A stretch of 64,000 bases of DNA from an uncultured Granulosicoccus sp. (lineage in GTDB: Bacteria > Pseudomonadota > Gammaproteobacteria > Granulosicoccales > Granulosicoccaceae), in contig CALDSR010000003.1 in the NCBI GenBank assembly GCA_937924505.1, positions 1 through 64,000 on the forward strand, given 5' to 3'. The position numbers and the translations under genes are program-made. Shown here piece after piece: positions 52,045 through 61,436 of the stretch (positions are counted from its first letter, which is position 1; each line of letters opens with the position of its first letter). The notes under the pieces are model-generated. The model had not been told where the DNA came from, ran no database searches, and saw only the letters and a list, made by a program, of their open reading frames with translations.

Positions 52045-53571
52045 TTGATCAGTGGTGTGCTCAGGTTTTCCACAATTTTTTTTTCATTCATTTTTATTGT
52101 CGCGACTGAGGCCCACGCGCAGGCGCTGAATTTTGAGGCAATCGGTGATAACCCTGTTGTGCCGGAACTGAGCCCCGGTACCGCTCGTGTTCGTGCTGCC
52201 TTGGTCGACTCCGGCATCAATTACCTGTTACCGGAAATTGCCCATGGTCTCGCCAGAGATGCAGACGGCAAGCTTATCGCCTATGACTTTTGGGACATGG
52301 ATGATAGGCCGTTTGATTCACACCCGTTGTCCAATGGTCGTGTTGTCAGGCATGGCACACGTACGGCGTCGCTGTTCATGCACGAAGCACCCGATGCGGC
52401 TCTGGTCGCCTATCGCTATCCGCGACCTGACATGACACGCATGCGACAGTTGATACAACATGCTGTCGACAATGATGTTCGTGTTATTGGCCTGCCACTC
52501 GGTAGTAATCGATCTGATCTCTGGACGGTATTTGCAGAGGTGGCGCGTGAGAACCCTGATTTGTTATTCATTGCGTCTGCCGGAAACAACGGACGTGACA
52601 TTGATCAGGAGCCGGTCTATCCAGCAGCACTGGATCTGGATAATATGTTGGTAGTGACCTCAGCCGATGATTTTGTCAGGCCAGCCGATGGCGTAAACTG
52701 GGGTCGCAATAGTGTTGACTACCTCGTTCCGGCCGAGAATCGGCGCGTCATTGAGTTTGATGGTTCCACAGGCAAGGCATCCGGCTCGAGCTATGCCGTA
52801 CCGCGAGCGCTTGCCTTGGCGGCCCGTCTTGTCGCGGTTCATCCAGATTTCACCGCCGAAGATATTCTTCAATGGATTAGAAGACGATTTGCTGATGGTA
52901 CAGCGCCACATCAAATAGGTTCTGGGTATTTGGCTGACCCGCAGATCGGTATAACGCAGACACCGCTTGTTGAGAAACAAAGTAGTTATACGCCGACCAA
53001 GGTTACGGTCGACACCGAAGAAACGACTGACGGACCTGCAGACTTTCTGTCTGTTCCCGTTGAATTGATCGTTCTGAATTCAGCCTATGATGATCAACGT
53101 ATCAGTGCCATGCTCGATCAGGCTGCTGGAATTTTGCAACAGTGTGCATTCAATATTGCGCATGTTGACATCCTGCATGCGCAGGTTGCACAGTATCAAC
53201 AGGATCTGAGTACTGGTCCTGCTAAAACGGTCATGCAATCGCTGCGTTCCAGTGGGCCCGACAGGAAGCTCACCATTGTGCTCGCGCACGATACCCGTAT
53301 GCAATTGGCGTTCGATGCTGAAGCATTTGGTCGCGCCAATACTCGTAACCGACCTTGGTTAACTGATTCGGTCTGGCTGACGGTGGCGCTTGAAGACGAA
53401 GGAATTGCACTCGCGCACGAGATGTTTCATGTGCTGGCAAATTCAGGTGAGCATACGACGACGGACGGCAATTTGATGTTGGCTCGAACGACGGGTAATA
53501 ATGTAAAGCTGAACGATAGGCAATGTCGTGCGGCGCGGCTTAATGCGCAGCGTCATGGCTTGGTTCGATAG
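52045..53571 (+). CDS. Two-domain secreted protease: subtilisin-like serine domain plus HExxH metallopeptidase domain
   Basis: 508 residues from TTG 52045 (AGGG 8 bases upstream; no ATG fits). Signal peptide ends TEAHAQA. The S8 domain spans about 45-300 with a complete set: Asp55 in ALVDSGIN, His103 in RHGTRTASL, oxyanion Asn181 in ASAGNNG, Ser249 in GKASGSSYAVPRALAL. After a linker, residues 335-508 form a second domain (VELIVLNSAYDDQRISAML) ending in ALAHEMFHVLANSGEH (His458, Glu459, His462, possible third ligand His470) and DGNLMLAR, the layout of a zinc endopeptidase with a Met near the site. Both active sites look intact. Downstream of hlyU-like. Substrate unknown. Confidence 0.8.
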   Translation: MISGVLRFSTIFFSFIFIVATEAHAQALNFEAIGDNPVVPELSPGTARVRAALVDSGINYLLPEIAHGLARDADGKLIAYDFWDMDDRPFDSHPLSNGRVVRHGTRTASLFMHEAPDAALVAYRYPRPDMTRMRQLIQHAVDNDVRVIGLPLGSNRSDLWTVFAEVARENPDLLFIASAGNNGRDIDQEPVYPAALDLDNMLVVTSADDFVRPADGVNWGRNSVDYLVPAENRRVIEFDGSTGKASGSSYAVPRALALAARLVAVHPDFTAEDILQWIRRRFADGTAPHQIGSGYLADPQIGITQTPLVEKQSSYTPTKVTVDTEETTDGPADFLSVPVELIVLNSAYDDQRISAMLDQAAGILQQCAFNIAHVDILHAQVAQYQQDLSTGPAKTVMQSLRSSGPDRKLTIVLAHDTRMQLAFDAEAFGRANTRNRPWLTDSVWLTVALEDEGIALAHEMFHVLANSGEHTTTDGNLMLARTTGNNVKLNDRQCRAARLNAQRHGLVR

Positions 53572-53795
53572 ACAGATCAGGCCTCAAGGGCAAGTTGTTG
53601 AGCTTGAGCATTTTTTCGGGCTTTATTTGGTGAGGTATATGACCTCTCCGAGAACCTGAATTCTGGCGGCATGGGCTCAATATCTACAATCTGATGAAGG
53701 GGTGATGAAGAGCCACTATCCAGGCTGGACTTTAGTTGAAGTGATTCAGGGTAATTCTGTTACAGCGGTAACATGGAAGCTGGGGGCTTAACTCT

Positions 53796-54683
53796 TTATT
53801 CAATTTCGGCCGACCAGTCATAGTTGTTTATTTGATTGGTTAATAAGCCCAGGCCCGGGGTTGAATCGGACTGCTCTACATAAGCAAATTCTATCCGGCG
53901 TCGCATTTTCGGATCGCTGATTGGTCGGGATTCAAGTGTCGGGTGTAATAGCGAGAATTTCGGGATTACACTGACGCCAAGGCCATCTTGAATCAGGCTT
54001 TGAATCCAGTCTTCTCGCTGGCTGCGAAAAGCCACTGCCAGGTCCAGTTCACTGTCGGCACAGTAGGCCAGAAAGTCGTTTCGAAACTCGCAGTGCAGGC
54101 GATCAACGTAGCGTTCCCCCGCAATAGCGCGCAAAGGTACTTCGTCCATTGCTGAAAATGCATGTCCGTTGGCGAAAGCTACAACGATAGGTTCTTCAAA
54201 CAGATCCACGTACTTTATACGATCATGGGCTGCACCACGCCGAGAGCAAAACGCGCCATCGATAGCGCCGGACAATAACAAGTCTGTGATGCTCGCTGGA
54301 GTAACATCGTGTAGCACCAGAGACATCATCGGGTGCGCTGTTTGAAATTGCTTAAGCAACCCGCCAAGAGCAACCGGCCCTATGGTGCACATAAGGCCAA
54401 TGTTCAGTTCATCCAGCTCGCCGCTGGTGACCGCTTTTGCGGTTGTCCTGACCAGTTTTCTGGTTCTGTCGATTTGCTGAAAATGTGTTCGCAGAGTTTT
54501 ACCAAGCATGGTCAACTCTGTGTTGCGACCGTCGCGGTGAATCAACTCGCCACCCAATTCGGATTCAAGTCGTTTTATAGATTGTGTTAATGCTGGTTGC
54601 GTGACATGGCACAGTTCCGCTGCGCGAGTAAAATTTAACGTATCCGATACCGCCAGAAAAAAGCGAACCTGATTAAAGTCCAT
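53796..54683 (-). CDS. LysR-family transcriptional regulator
   Basis: 295 residues. Winged helix-turn-helix at the start (FNQVRFFLAVSDTLNFTRAAELCHVTQPALTQSIKRLE) and a type 2 periplasmic-binding effector domain. Several cysteines occur (LMCTIGP, AFCSRRG, HCEFRND, YCADSE), so redox sensing is possible but not shown. Divergent from the cytochrome P460 gene across 480 bases; it may control it. Confidence 0.93.
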   Translation of the reverse strand: MDFNQVRFFLAVSDTLNFTRAAELCHVTQPALTQSIKRLESELGGELIHRDGRNTELTMLGKTLRTHFQQIDRTRKLVRTTAKAVTSGELDELNIGLMCTIGPVALGGLLKQFQTAHPMMSLVLHDVTPASITDLLLSGAIDGAFCSRRGAAHDRIKYVDLFEEPIVVAFANGHAFSAMDEVPLRAIAGERYVDRLHCEFRNDFLAYCADSELDLAVAFRSQREDWIQSLIQDGLGVSVIPKFSLLHPTLESRPISDPKMRRRIEFAYVEQSDSTPGLGLLTNQINNYDWSAEIE

Positions 54684-55163
54684 ATTAATATACCTTAAAT
54701 TGACTAACTCACAACGTTGATGTCAGGCGATTGGAGCTGAGAGTATTTCGGTCTAATGCTCGGGGTGCCAGTTGCAGGAAATATTATATGTAGAAAATAC
54801 GAGTAATTGATAAATGAAATGGTACTCGTCGTCGTTGGGGTAATCAGACAGTATCGCACCATCGTGTTGTATTCCAGCGTAGTCTGGCATCAAGCTTTAT
54901 TTTGCACGCTTGAGTACCAGGTAGAACCGAATGTTTCGCAACATAAGCATTCGTTATAGTTGTAACTTAAATGGTTATTTCTCCATCAATCTGTTGTTCG
55001 TTAGACTTTGTCGTCAGGAGTTTGCCCAAGCAAGCTAACTCCGTTAAAAAAAAGCAGTCACAGTGAAGAAAGGCACTGGTGTTGGCGCCATAGGTGGCGT
55101 GAAGTCCAATCTTAAGAAGTCCAATCCTAAATAGTACGCGATCTTAAAGAGGTAAGTAAAAGG
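54684..55163. other. 480-base divergent region between lysR and cytochrome P460
   Basis: No gene seen. It holds AT-rich sequence next to the lysR start (including TTAA repeats at about 54685-54700), a GC-containing imperfect inverted repeat near 55018-55043, and the 15-base tandem repeats at 55101-55130 just before the P460 gene. Probably the control region for both flanking genes. Confidence 0.45.
55101..55130. repeat. Two adjacent 15-base repeats upstream of the P460 gene
   Basis: GAAGTCCAATCTTAA (55101-55115) is followed directly by GAAGTCCAATCCTAA (55116-55130), one base different. They end 33 bases before the start codon and could be regulator-binding repeats. Confidence 0.8.
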
Positions 55164-55739
55164 ATGGTGATCATGTTTACGAGGAACATTGCACGGGTAA
55201 TGCTGTTTTTTTGTGCGGCATTGTTAGTCATGCAAATGTCTGTTGCTGCGGCCATGGACAAGTTCTCTCCCTATGTGGATGAGAACGGTACGATCTCTTT
55301 ACCCAATGATTTTCGTCTGCACATGGTGCATCTTGGATCGTGGTTTGTCGCTGAAGGCGGCGCGAGTGGTTTTCATGATGTGTATACGGAAGCTGCCAGC
55401 GCCAAATTTTACAGGGAAAACGGCGCATTCCCGGATGGCGCGACGCTAGTGAAAGAGTTGCGTGCCCATCAGGCTGGTCAATACACCACTGGTGATAATG
55501 TCAATTTTGCCACCGACGGGTTGAAACAGTGGTTCGTGATGGTCAAGGATAGCACTGGCAGGTTTCCCGACAACCCGGTCTGGGGAGACGGCTGGGGTTG
55601 GGCATTGTTCAAGACGACAGATACCAGTGTCAATGCTGCATCCGATTACAAGACCGATTGCCTGGGTTGCCATGTGCCAGCCAAGGATTCGGACTGGATC
55701 TATGTCGAGGCCTATCCAACATTAACCGCACCTGAGTAA
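55164..55739 (+). CDS. Cytochrome P460 family protein
   Basis: 191 residues. Signal peptide (MLFFCAALLVMQMSVAAAM). The P460 fold is indicated by LPNDFRLHMVHLGSWFV, FPDGATLVKEL, WGDGWGWALFK, and the c-type heme site DCLGCHVPAKDSDW (Cys166, Cys169, His170). P460 cytochromes oxidise hydroxylamine or handle nitric oxide in the periplasm. AAGAGG ribosome-binding site upstream. Whether the heme-lysine cross-link is made cannot be told. Confidence 0.9.
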   Translation: MVIMFTRNIARVMLFFCAALLVMQMSVAAAMDKFSPYVDENGTISLPNDFRLHMVHLGSWFVAEGGASGFHDVYTEAASAKFYRENGAFPDGATLVKELRAHQAGQYTTGDNVNFATDGLKQWFVMVKDSTGRFPDNPVWGDGWGWALFKTTDTSVNAASDYKTDCLGCHVPAKDSDWIYVEAYPTLTAPE

Positions 55740-55750
55740 TAGTTGAATCA

Positions 55751-55782
55751 CGAGCGCTAGTAGCAATCGCGAGCGCTAGTAG
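55751..55782. repeat. Two 13-base direct repeats between P460 and the propeller gene
   Basis: CGAGCGCTAGTAG occurs at 55751-55763 and again at 55770-55782, 19 bases apart. Each contains the palindrome AGCGCT. They lie in the short gap before the lipoprotein gene. Confidence 0.8.
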
Positions 55783-55816
55783 AATTAATATTCAATTGTA
55801 GAAAAGGAATATTGTT

Positions 55817-57073
55817 ATGCTCAATCAAGCTGTTAGACACATCGTTTCTTTAGCGCTACTTTCACCCATATTGGTGGCCTGTAGCTCCAGTGATGACGAC
55901 GATTCGGCAGGTACCCCGCTGGACGGAAGTGCTATTGTCGGGGCCGTGTATGCAATGGACAATGGAGAGACGGTGAACAACATCGTCGCTTATGCTCGTG
56001 CTAACGACGGGTCGTTATCACTGGTTGGCTCAACGGCCACTGAAGGTCAAGGTACGGGCCCGAACAATGTTGCCAGTGGTCCGGGAGGGGATACTGTTGA
56101 CCCATTAGCCTCTAACTACTCGCTACAAATGTCATCGGATAACCAGTTTCTTTTCGCAGTCAACGCGGGTTCTGATCAGATATCCTCTTTTTCGGTCAAT
56201 GCTGACATGAGCCTGACCCATGTTTCGACCGTCGCCAGTGGCGGTGGCGACCCGGTCAGCATCGCTACCTCCGGCTCGACACTGTTTGTGGCAAACACAA
56301 ATACCGGTGTCGGCGACATTGCGCCTTTCTCGATCGGTGCTGACGGCACCTTGAGCAGCGCTGGCGAAAGTATCGCGTTGAATGGTCGCCCAACGGCTAT
56401 TGTGTTTAGTCCCGACAGCAACTCGTTGGTGGCAGCGCTGGTTGATACCAATCAGCTTCAGGTTTTCAGTGTCTCGGGTACATCGCTGTCGCAAACACAG
56501 CTCTTTACTTACCCGAGTTCACCCGAAGGGAGAAATGTTGCGAACCCATTCGGGTTGTCAGCATACGAGCGTGGTGGTGCCGAATTCCTGCTGGTTGGTG
56601 AAGCGCGCGTATTTGATGCAGACGGCAACGCGGCCCCGCAAACATCTTCCGTGTCAACGTTTTCCTTGTCGGGTGGTGCGGTGACTCCAGTGAACCTGGA
56701 CATGCGTACTGATGCCGATAATGACGATACTGTTGGTCCGATTACTTCGTGCTGGGCGATCACAAACGACGACGGAACCTTGGGTTTTACATCAAATACC
56801 TTCTCCAACAACCTGTCATCCTTTACATTGGATGATTCGGGAAATGCAACCTTGAGTGTGTCTGCCGCCTTTCAGGATCCGGCAGAGGATTTCAACGACG
56901 TTGGCTTTACCGATCAGATGGCAATAGGCAGCAGGGTTTATCAGCTTGCTGGCGCATCCGGGGAAATCATCGTATTTGAGGCTGATGCGACGACAGGTGC
57001 TTTGACAGAGATTGATCGCGAATCCAGTGGACTGTCCTTGCTTGGTGGCAATCAGGGTATTACTGGTTTCTAG
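55817..57073 (+). CDS. Beta-propeller (lactonase-like) lipoprotein
   Basis: 418 residues. Lipobox ILVAC followed by SSSDDDD, then repeated blades of the YncE/6-phosphogluconolactonase type (DNQFLFAVNAGSDQISSFSVNADMS; GSTLFVANTNTGVGDIAPFSI; DSNSLVAALVDTNQLQVFSV). Anchored to the envelope, probably outer membrane. No catalytic residues can be assigned. It follows P460 by 77 bases. Confidence 0.8.
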   Translation: MLNQAVRHIVSLALLSPILVACSSSDDDDSAGTPLDGSAIVGAVYAMDNGETVNNIVAYARANDGSLSLVGSTATEGQGTGPNNVASGPGGDTVDPLASNYSLQMSSDNQFLFAVNAGSDQISSFSVNADMSLTHVSTVASGGGDPVSIATSGSTLFVANTNTGVGDIAPFSIGADGTLSSAGESIALNGRPTAIVFSPDSNSLVAALVDTNQLQVFSVSGTSLSQTQLFTYPSSPEGRNVANPFGLSAYERGGAEFLLVGEARVFDADGNAAPQTSSVSTFSLSGGAVTPVNLDMRTDADNDDTVGPITSCWAITNDDGTLGFTSNTFSNNLSSFTLDDSGNATLSVSAAFQDPAEDFNDVGFTDQMAIGSRVYQLAGASGEIIVFEADATTGALTEIDRESSGLSLLGGNQGITGF

Positions 57074-57261
57074 GAGAATCCGCTCCGGCGCGCGGCGTGC
57101 TGTCGCGCTGCCAACAAGGTCAATTGAGAGGTGGATTGCTCCAGTAGCTTAGCACTGCCGAACAGGGCGATTTCATTGGTGAGGGTTTGGTCGACACGGT
57201 GTACGGTCGGCCAAGGTTCAACGGGTGGCGGGAGGCGCGCGAGAATATTGCAGGCCCTGGA

Positions 57262-58914
57262 TCAGGCATCAAGATCAATGGGTGCCAGTTCACTGAATAC
57301 ATCGCCGGGGCCAGGATTGTCCGGATGCGTGTTTCCACCGATATGTTGCACAATCCCCCACACGGCATTCAATGCCGTTTGCACTGCGCCTTCCGCCCAA
57401 CCCGGTGTCCATGACACATCATCGCCTGCGATAAAAATGCCTCGTTGTTCATGACTTTTGTCCGCTTGCATGAAGTGCGTGTACATACGGCGGTTGTAGC
57501 GATAGTGTCCGGGCAGGGCGCCCTTGAATGCCCCCAGAAAATTCGGGTCAGCTTCCCATGAAATGGTTATCGGTTGGCCAATGATATGTTGCCTGATGTC
57601 GAGCTTGGGATAGATTTTTCCAAGAGCGCTGAGCGCAAGCTCGACGCGTTTCTCAACCGGTAGCGGCAGCATCTTCAATGCATCTGCCATCCAAGTGTAA
57701 CTTAAACAGATAACGCCTGGCTTGTTTTCACCGTTGTCGAACAAGTATGTACCACGCGTCAATCGGTCAGTCAGTGTCATGCTCATGACAGGCTCGCCGG
57801 TATCCGGATCGATATCTTTCCAGAACGGGCGGTCGACCATGACAAATGTCTTTGATGATTGCATATAGCTGGTTCGGTCCAGGGCCATCCAGTCATCCTG
57901 CGAGAACAAGGATTCATCCGTTTCGATGCTGGTGGTCAGGAGCCAACTTTGACAGGTGGCGAGCACCACCGGAAACTCATGACGATTACCGAATTGGTCG
58001 GTGACAGCAAACAAGTTTTCGCCCTGACGATCAATGCGCTTTACACCAGGTCGCGTTGCGCCACTGTTCAAGGACTCAAGCGATGTACCAGCGGGCCAAT
58101 GTTCACACTCTGGCCTTGTCTGCCACAGGCGTCGAGGTAATTGCTCGGCACCACCGACAATGTAGTGCTGATTGTCGTCACATTCGGTCAGTACGACGCG
58201 GAGTATCTCGAGCATGGTGTTACGAAAGTCTGAATCCCATCCGCCGGTGCCAAAGCCTACTTGTCCAAACATCTCGCGATGTTTGAAGCTGAGTTGTTTG
58301 AAGGCGTTGCTGGTTGCGATGAAATCATAAAAAGTTCTGTCATCCCAGTTGCGCACCAGTGCATCCCAATAGTGTTTTACCCCGACAGCATCCTTGGCGC
58401 GGATGGCTTTCTGGATTTTTGTAAAGTGTGCTTCGGTTTCCAGTGCGTCCTGCCACGCGTGTGCGACGAGTTTGAAATCTTCGGGCAGATCATCGACCGT
58501 TCGAGCAATACGCGTAACACCTGCAAGGTCAATGACGGTGGTTCCAGCCGCTTCCGTCAAGGGGTTGGGGAAGGGTTCAAGCTTGAGGCCAGCGAGGCGT
58601 CGATAGTGATCAAAGGCGGTTGCCGATTCCGGAAAACGCATGCCACCAAGTTCGGCCACGATATCGTGACCATTGGTAAAGCGTTGCGACCGCAGTCGAC
58701 CACCCATACGGCCTTGTTCGAAAACGATCGGGCGTAGCCCGAGCTTCATCAGTTCATAGGCGGCGACCAGACCGGACATGCCTGCGCCAATGATGGCAAC
58801 TGGTGTGCCGTGCTTTGCTGGCGGTACAGAACCGAGGCCTGACGGATGCGTAAGCCAATCGTCATAAGCGAACGGAAAATCAGGCCCGAATACGGTAGTG
58901 CTGCTACCTGTCAT
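57262..58914 (-). CDS. davB: L-lysine 2-monooxygenase (DavB-like flavoprotein)
   Basis: 550 residues. FAD-dependent amine oxidase family: Rossmann motif VAIIGAGMSGLVAAYELMKLGL, then GGRLRSQRF, AELGGMRFPES, and C-terminal GIFIAGDDVSWTPGWAEGAVQTALNAVWG. The opening GPDFPFAYDDWLTHPSGLGS and the tail THPDNPGPGDVF match Pseudomonas DavB as I recall it, more than tryptophan monooxygenase IaaM. It oxidatively decarboxylates lysine to 5-aminovaleramide. The davA-like amidase is immediately upstream, supporting lysine as substrate. Confidence 0.88.
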   Translation of the reverse strand: MTGSSTTVFGPDFPFAYDDWLTHPSGLGSVPPAKHGTPVAIIGAGMSGLVAAYELMKLGLRPIVFEQGRMGGRLRSQRFTNGHDIVAELGGMRFPESATAFDHYRRLAGLKLEPFPNPLTEAAGTTVIDLAGVTRIARTVDDLPEDFKLVAHAWQDALETEAHFTKIQKAIRAKDAVGVKHYWDALVRNWDDRTFYDFIATSNAFKQLSFKHREMFGQVGFGTGGWDSDFRNTMLEILRVVLTECDDNQHYIVGGAEQLPRRLWQTRPECEHWPAGTSLESLNSGATRPGVKRIDRQGENLFAVTDQFGNRHEFPVVLATCQSWLLTTSIETDESLFSQDDWMALDRTSYMQSSKTFVMVDRPFWKDIDPDTGEPVMSMTLTDRLTRGTYLFDNGENKPGVICLSYTWMADALKMLPLPVEKRVELALSALGKIYPKLDIRQHIIGQPITISWEADPNFLGAFKGALPGHYRYNRRMYTHFMQADKSHEQRGIFIAGDDVSWTPGWAEGAVQTALNAVWGIVQHIGGNTHPDNPGPGDVFSELAPIDLDA

Positions 58915-58936
58915 GTATGTTTGCCCGTTAAGTCTG

Positions 58937-59758
58937 TCAGTTTTTCTGCGCGCTTTTCATGTGCTGCTCGTAAAGCTGCGCACGACGATCACGATGGTAA
59001 GGCAGGCTTTTGCGAATCTCGCTGATGGCATTTTTCGACAGCATTGCAGTCAACAATCCTTGATCGGAGTCAGCATGAGCCAGGACTTCGCCATCAGGAC
59101 CGGCTATGCAGCTCTTGCCCGCATACTCAAGACTGTTTTCGACACCACAGTAGTTCGCGTAGGCTAGATACACCTGGTTCTCGGCAGCGCGTACCCGGGT
59201 GACATGGGTGGCGACAAAGTCCCACGGATGCATCAGTGCGGTTGGTATCAGGATCAGCTCAGCGCCGGACAAGGCGTGGTGGCGTACTGTTTCAGGAAAT
59301 TCCACGTCGTAGCAAATAAGCAGCCCGATCTTCCAACCCTTGTAGTTGACCAATGGTGCAAATGTGTTGCCCGGCTGGAACAGCTGCCGATCAAGGTCAC
59401 CCCAAAGATGGGTCTTGCGATAGTGCCCGATTGATTGTCCTGTCTCATCGATGAATTGGGTGCTGTTGTACAAGGCATCAGCGTCTTGTTCGATATAGCC
59501 ATAGACAATCGCGATATTGTTGCGCTTTGCGATCGTTGTGATTTTATTGAAAGCTTCGCCGTCTCGTCGTTCAGCCATGCGTTTCGCCGCATCGAGACTG
59601 ATGTTGTATCCAGTAACACTTGCTTCCGGTAACAGCAACAGATCGTTACCCGCATCGGCGGCGACCTTGGCGTAGTCGTCGATGCGTTGCAGGCTGACTG
59701 TCAAAGCTTCCGGCGTTGGCGCATGTTGCAGCAAGGAAATATGCAGTGTATCGCTCAT
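58937..59758 (-). CDS. davA: 5-aminovaleramide amidase (DavA-like nitrilase-family hydrolase)
   Basis: 273 residues. Nitrilase superfamily with the Glu-Lys-Cys triad: Glu45 in LLPEASVTGYN, Lys115 in YRKTHLWGDLD, Cys149 in LLICYDVEFPE. Converts 5-aminovaleramide to 5-aminovalerate. Gap of 22 bases to davB. The rest of the pathway (davT, davD) is not in the window. Confidence 0.88.
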   Translation of the reverse strand: MSDTLHISLLQHAPTPEALTVSLQRIDDYAKVAADAGNDLLLLPEASVTGYNISLDAAKRMAERRDGEAFNKITTIAKRNNIAIVYGYIEQDADALYNSTQFIDETGQSIGHYRKTHLWGDLDRQLFQPGNTFAPLVNYKGWKIGLLICYDVEFPETVRHHALSGAELILIPTALMHPWDFVATHVTRVRAAENQVYLAYANYCGVENSLEYAGKSCIAGPDGEVLAHADSDQGLLTAMLSKNAISEIRKSLPYHRDRRAQLYEQHMKSAQKN

Positions 59759-59777
59759 AATTTCGAATGCCCCGGCG

Positions 59778-60566
59778 TTAGACGTTATGGAAAGCCTTGC
59801 CGTTGATCGCTCGATCTTGTCGACTGATCAACCAGTTAAGCGTGCCAAGTGCTTGTTCAGGCAGCGGCGATTCGTCTTCCTGTTCACCGGGAAAAGCGCG
59901 GCGTCGCAACGGTGTTCGCATGGGGCCTGGATCGAAACCGTTGATGGCCAGTTGCGAGAAACCGTCACCGCCATCGATGGGCTGATCATTTTCATCAGCG
60001 AGCATATGCATCATGGCCTGCAGTGCCTGTTTAGAGATGCCGTAGCCACCCCAGTAGGCACTTGGTTTGTTGTCCAGCAGGAACACCATACTGGCCAGTG
60101 TCGATTCTTTCAATAACGGCAACATGGCAAGCGACAACAAGCGTGCGCTGCTCAGATTTACAGACATGACACGCATCCATTCTGCGTGTGCAATACCGGT
60201 CATCGGCGTCGGCGTTCCGAGATCGGCTGCGGTATGCACAAGTGCGTCCAGCCCGCCCAATTCGTTATAAACCAGTTCGGCGAGCTCAGCGTAGGCGGCT
60301 TCATTTGCCTTGTCTTGTTCGATCGGAACGATGGCGGGTGTTTGGGCTCCGTTGGCAAGCAGTGCATCGTAGAGCTTCTCGAGCTTCTTTTCCTTTCTGG
60401 ATATGAGCACAACCGTTGCACCGGCTGCGGCCAGGGATTTTGACAAGGCTGTGCCAAGGCCGCCGGTTGCACCGGTGATGGCAATGTTCTTTCCGACCAG
60501 TGCATTTGCTGCCAATTGGAACTGCTGTTGCTCTGCACTGGCCTGCTGGTAGTTGGGATCAATCAT
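59778..60566 (-). CDS. Short-chain dehydrogenase/reductase (YciK-like)
   Basis: 262 residues. SDR Rossmann motif IAITGATGGLGTALSKSLA, catalytic Tyr and Lys in YWGGYGISKQAL, and PGPMRTPLRRRAFPGE. Closest by pattern to YciK, an oxidoreductase of unknown substrate. It lies 19 bases before davA and 24 after the squalene-synthase-like gene in one minus-strand run. Confidence 0.88.
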   Translation of the reverse strand: MIDPNYQQASAEQQQFQLAANALVGKNIAITGATGGLGTALSKSLAAAGATVVLISRKEKKLEKLYDALLANGAQTPAIVPIEQDKANEAAYAELAELVYNELGGLDALVHTAADLGTPTPMTGIAHAEWMRVMSVNLSSARLLSLAMLPLLKESTLASMVFLLDNKPSAYWGGYGISKQALQAMMHMLADENDQPIDGGDGFSQLAINGFDPGPMRTPLRRRAFPGEQEDESPLPEQALGTLNWLISRQDRAINGKAFHNV

Positions 60567-60590
60567 GGGCTGGAGTGTACGCCACCAGGG

Positions 60591-61436
60591 CTAATGACGC
60601 CGGTGGCGCCAGGCAATATAGAACTTTCGGATGGGCGTCAAGGTCGCGCGCTCAGAGACAAGCCGGGTACCCCGGCGTTGCCAAAGTTTTAACTGCGCAG
60701 CCCGCAGTTTTGCCAGTCGCCACAACGGTAGTTGTTCGGATTGTTGTAATGCCGAGCATAGGGATTCATCAGAAAAAGCGCTGTCGAAACACGAAAGTGC
60801 ATTGTTGATCGCTTCCTCGAGTATTGTCTTTGCGCCTTCAGTAGTCAGCGATTCTGGTGACAGCGAATGCCTGTCGTAGGTTTCATCGCTGAACACCGCA
60901 AATCCGCGATGCAGAAGATAAGGCAGGCGATAGAGACTGTCGTGCTTTGCAAATGCAAGGGCAAGATCTTCCGCTTGTATGGCCTGATTATTCAAGGGCT
61001 CCCGGTTGGTAGTGGTCGGCGTGTCGTCAGTATCCGCTTGTACGTCGTGCAATGCATCACTGAGTAAAGCCAGTCGGGATTTGAAAGAGGACAGCAACAG
61101 CTCGTTTGCTTCCTGGTCAGTCTGACTTTGCGTGTAACGGGTACTGGCGGCGCTGGACAATATCGACAGGCAATGGCGAATCGCTACCTGCTTACCCCCT
61201 AACAGTGCTTTATTTTCCTCGCAAGCTGGATGTCGTGGTGTCGATTTGGCCAGCCTCTCCAGTTCTTCGTGCCACCAATGGATTTTCTTCTCAGCGACCG
61301 TAGGCTCCTGCACGTCATCAAGGCTGCTCGACAGAGCATGGATCAGGGTCAGGCGCTTGAGGAAATTTATCCTTGCTGTTGGTTGTGTCCAGAGCAAGCT
61401 GTAGTACAAGCTTGATCCATCGTGAGGGGTGATCAC
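60591..61436 (-). CDS. Squalene/phytoene synthase-like protein with lost metal-binding motifs
   Basis: 281 residues. [23 protein letters not shown] and [14 protein letters not shown] match the start of trans-isoprenyl diphosphate (head-to-head) synthases, and [22 protein letters not shown] the middle. The two D-x-x-x-D magnesium sites are not recognisable, so catalysis is doubtful. Such proteins occur beside ubiquinone genes in gammaproteobacteria; COQ10/NDUFAF6-like accessory roles are one idea. It overlaps ubiG by 4 bases. Confidence 0.72.
   Translation of the reverse strand: MITPHDGSSLYYSLLWTQPTARINFLKRLTLIHALSSSLDDVQEPTVAEKKIHWWHEELERLAKSTPRHPACEENKALLGGKQVAIRHCLSILSSAASTRYTQSQTDQEANELLLSSFKSRLALLSDALHDVQADTDDTPTTTNREPLNNQAIQAEDLALAFAKHDSLYRLPYLLHRGFAVFSDETYDRHSLSPESLTTEGAKTILEEAINNALSCFDSAFSDESLCSALQQSEQLPLWRLAKLRAAQLKLWQRRGTRLVSERATLTPIRKFYIAWRHRRH

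Noticed and set aside
53600..53640. T-rich stretch after the two-domain protease as an intrinsic terminator
   Set aside because: No stable stem directly precedes the T-run.
57262..58914. Tryptophan 2-monooxygenase (IaaM) for indole-acetic acid synthesis
   Set aside because: The neighbouring amidase is nitrilase-type like DavA, not an amidase-signature IaaH, and the terminal motifs fit lysine monooxygenase better.
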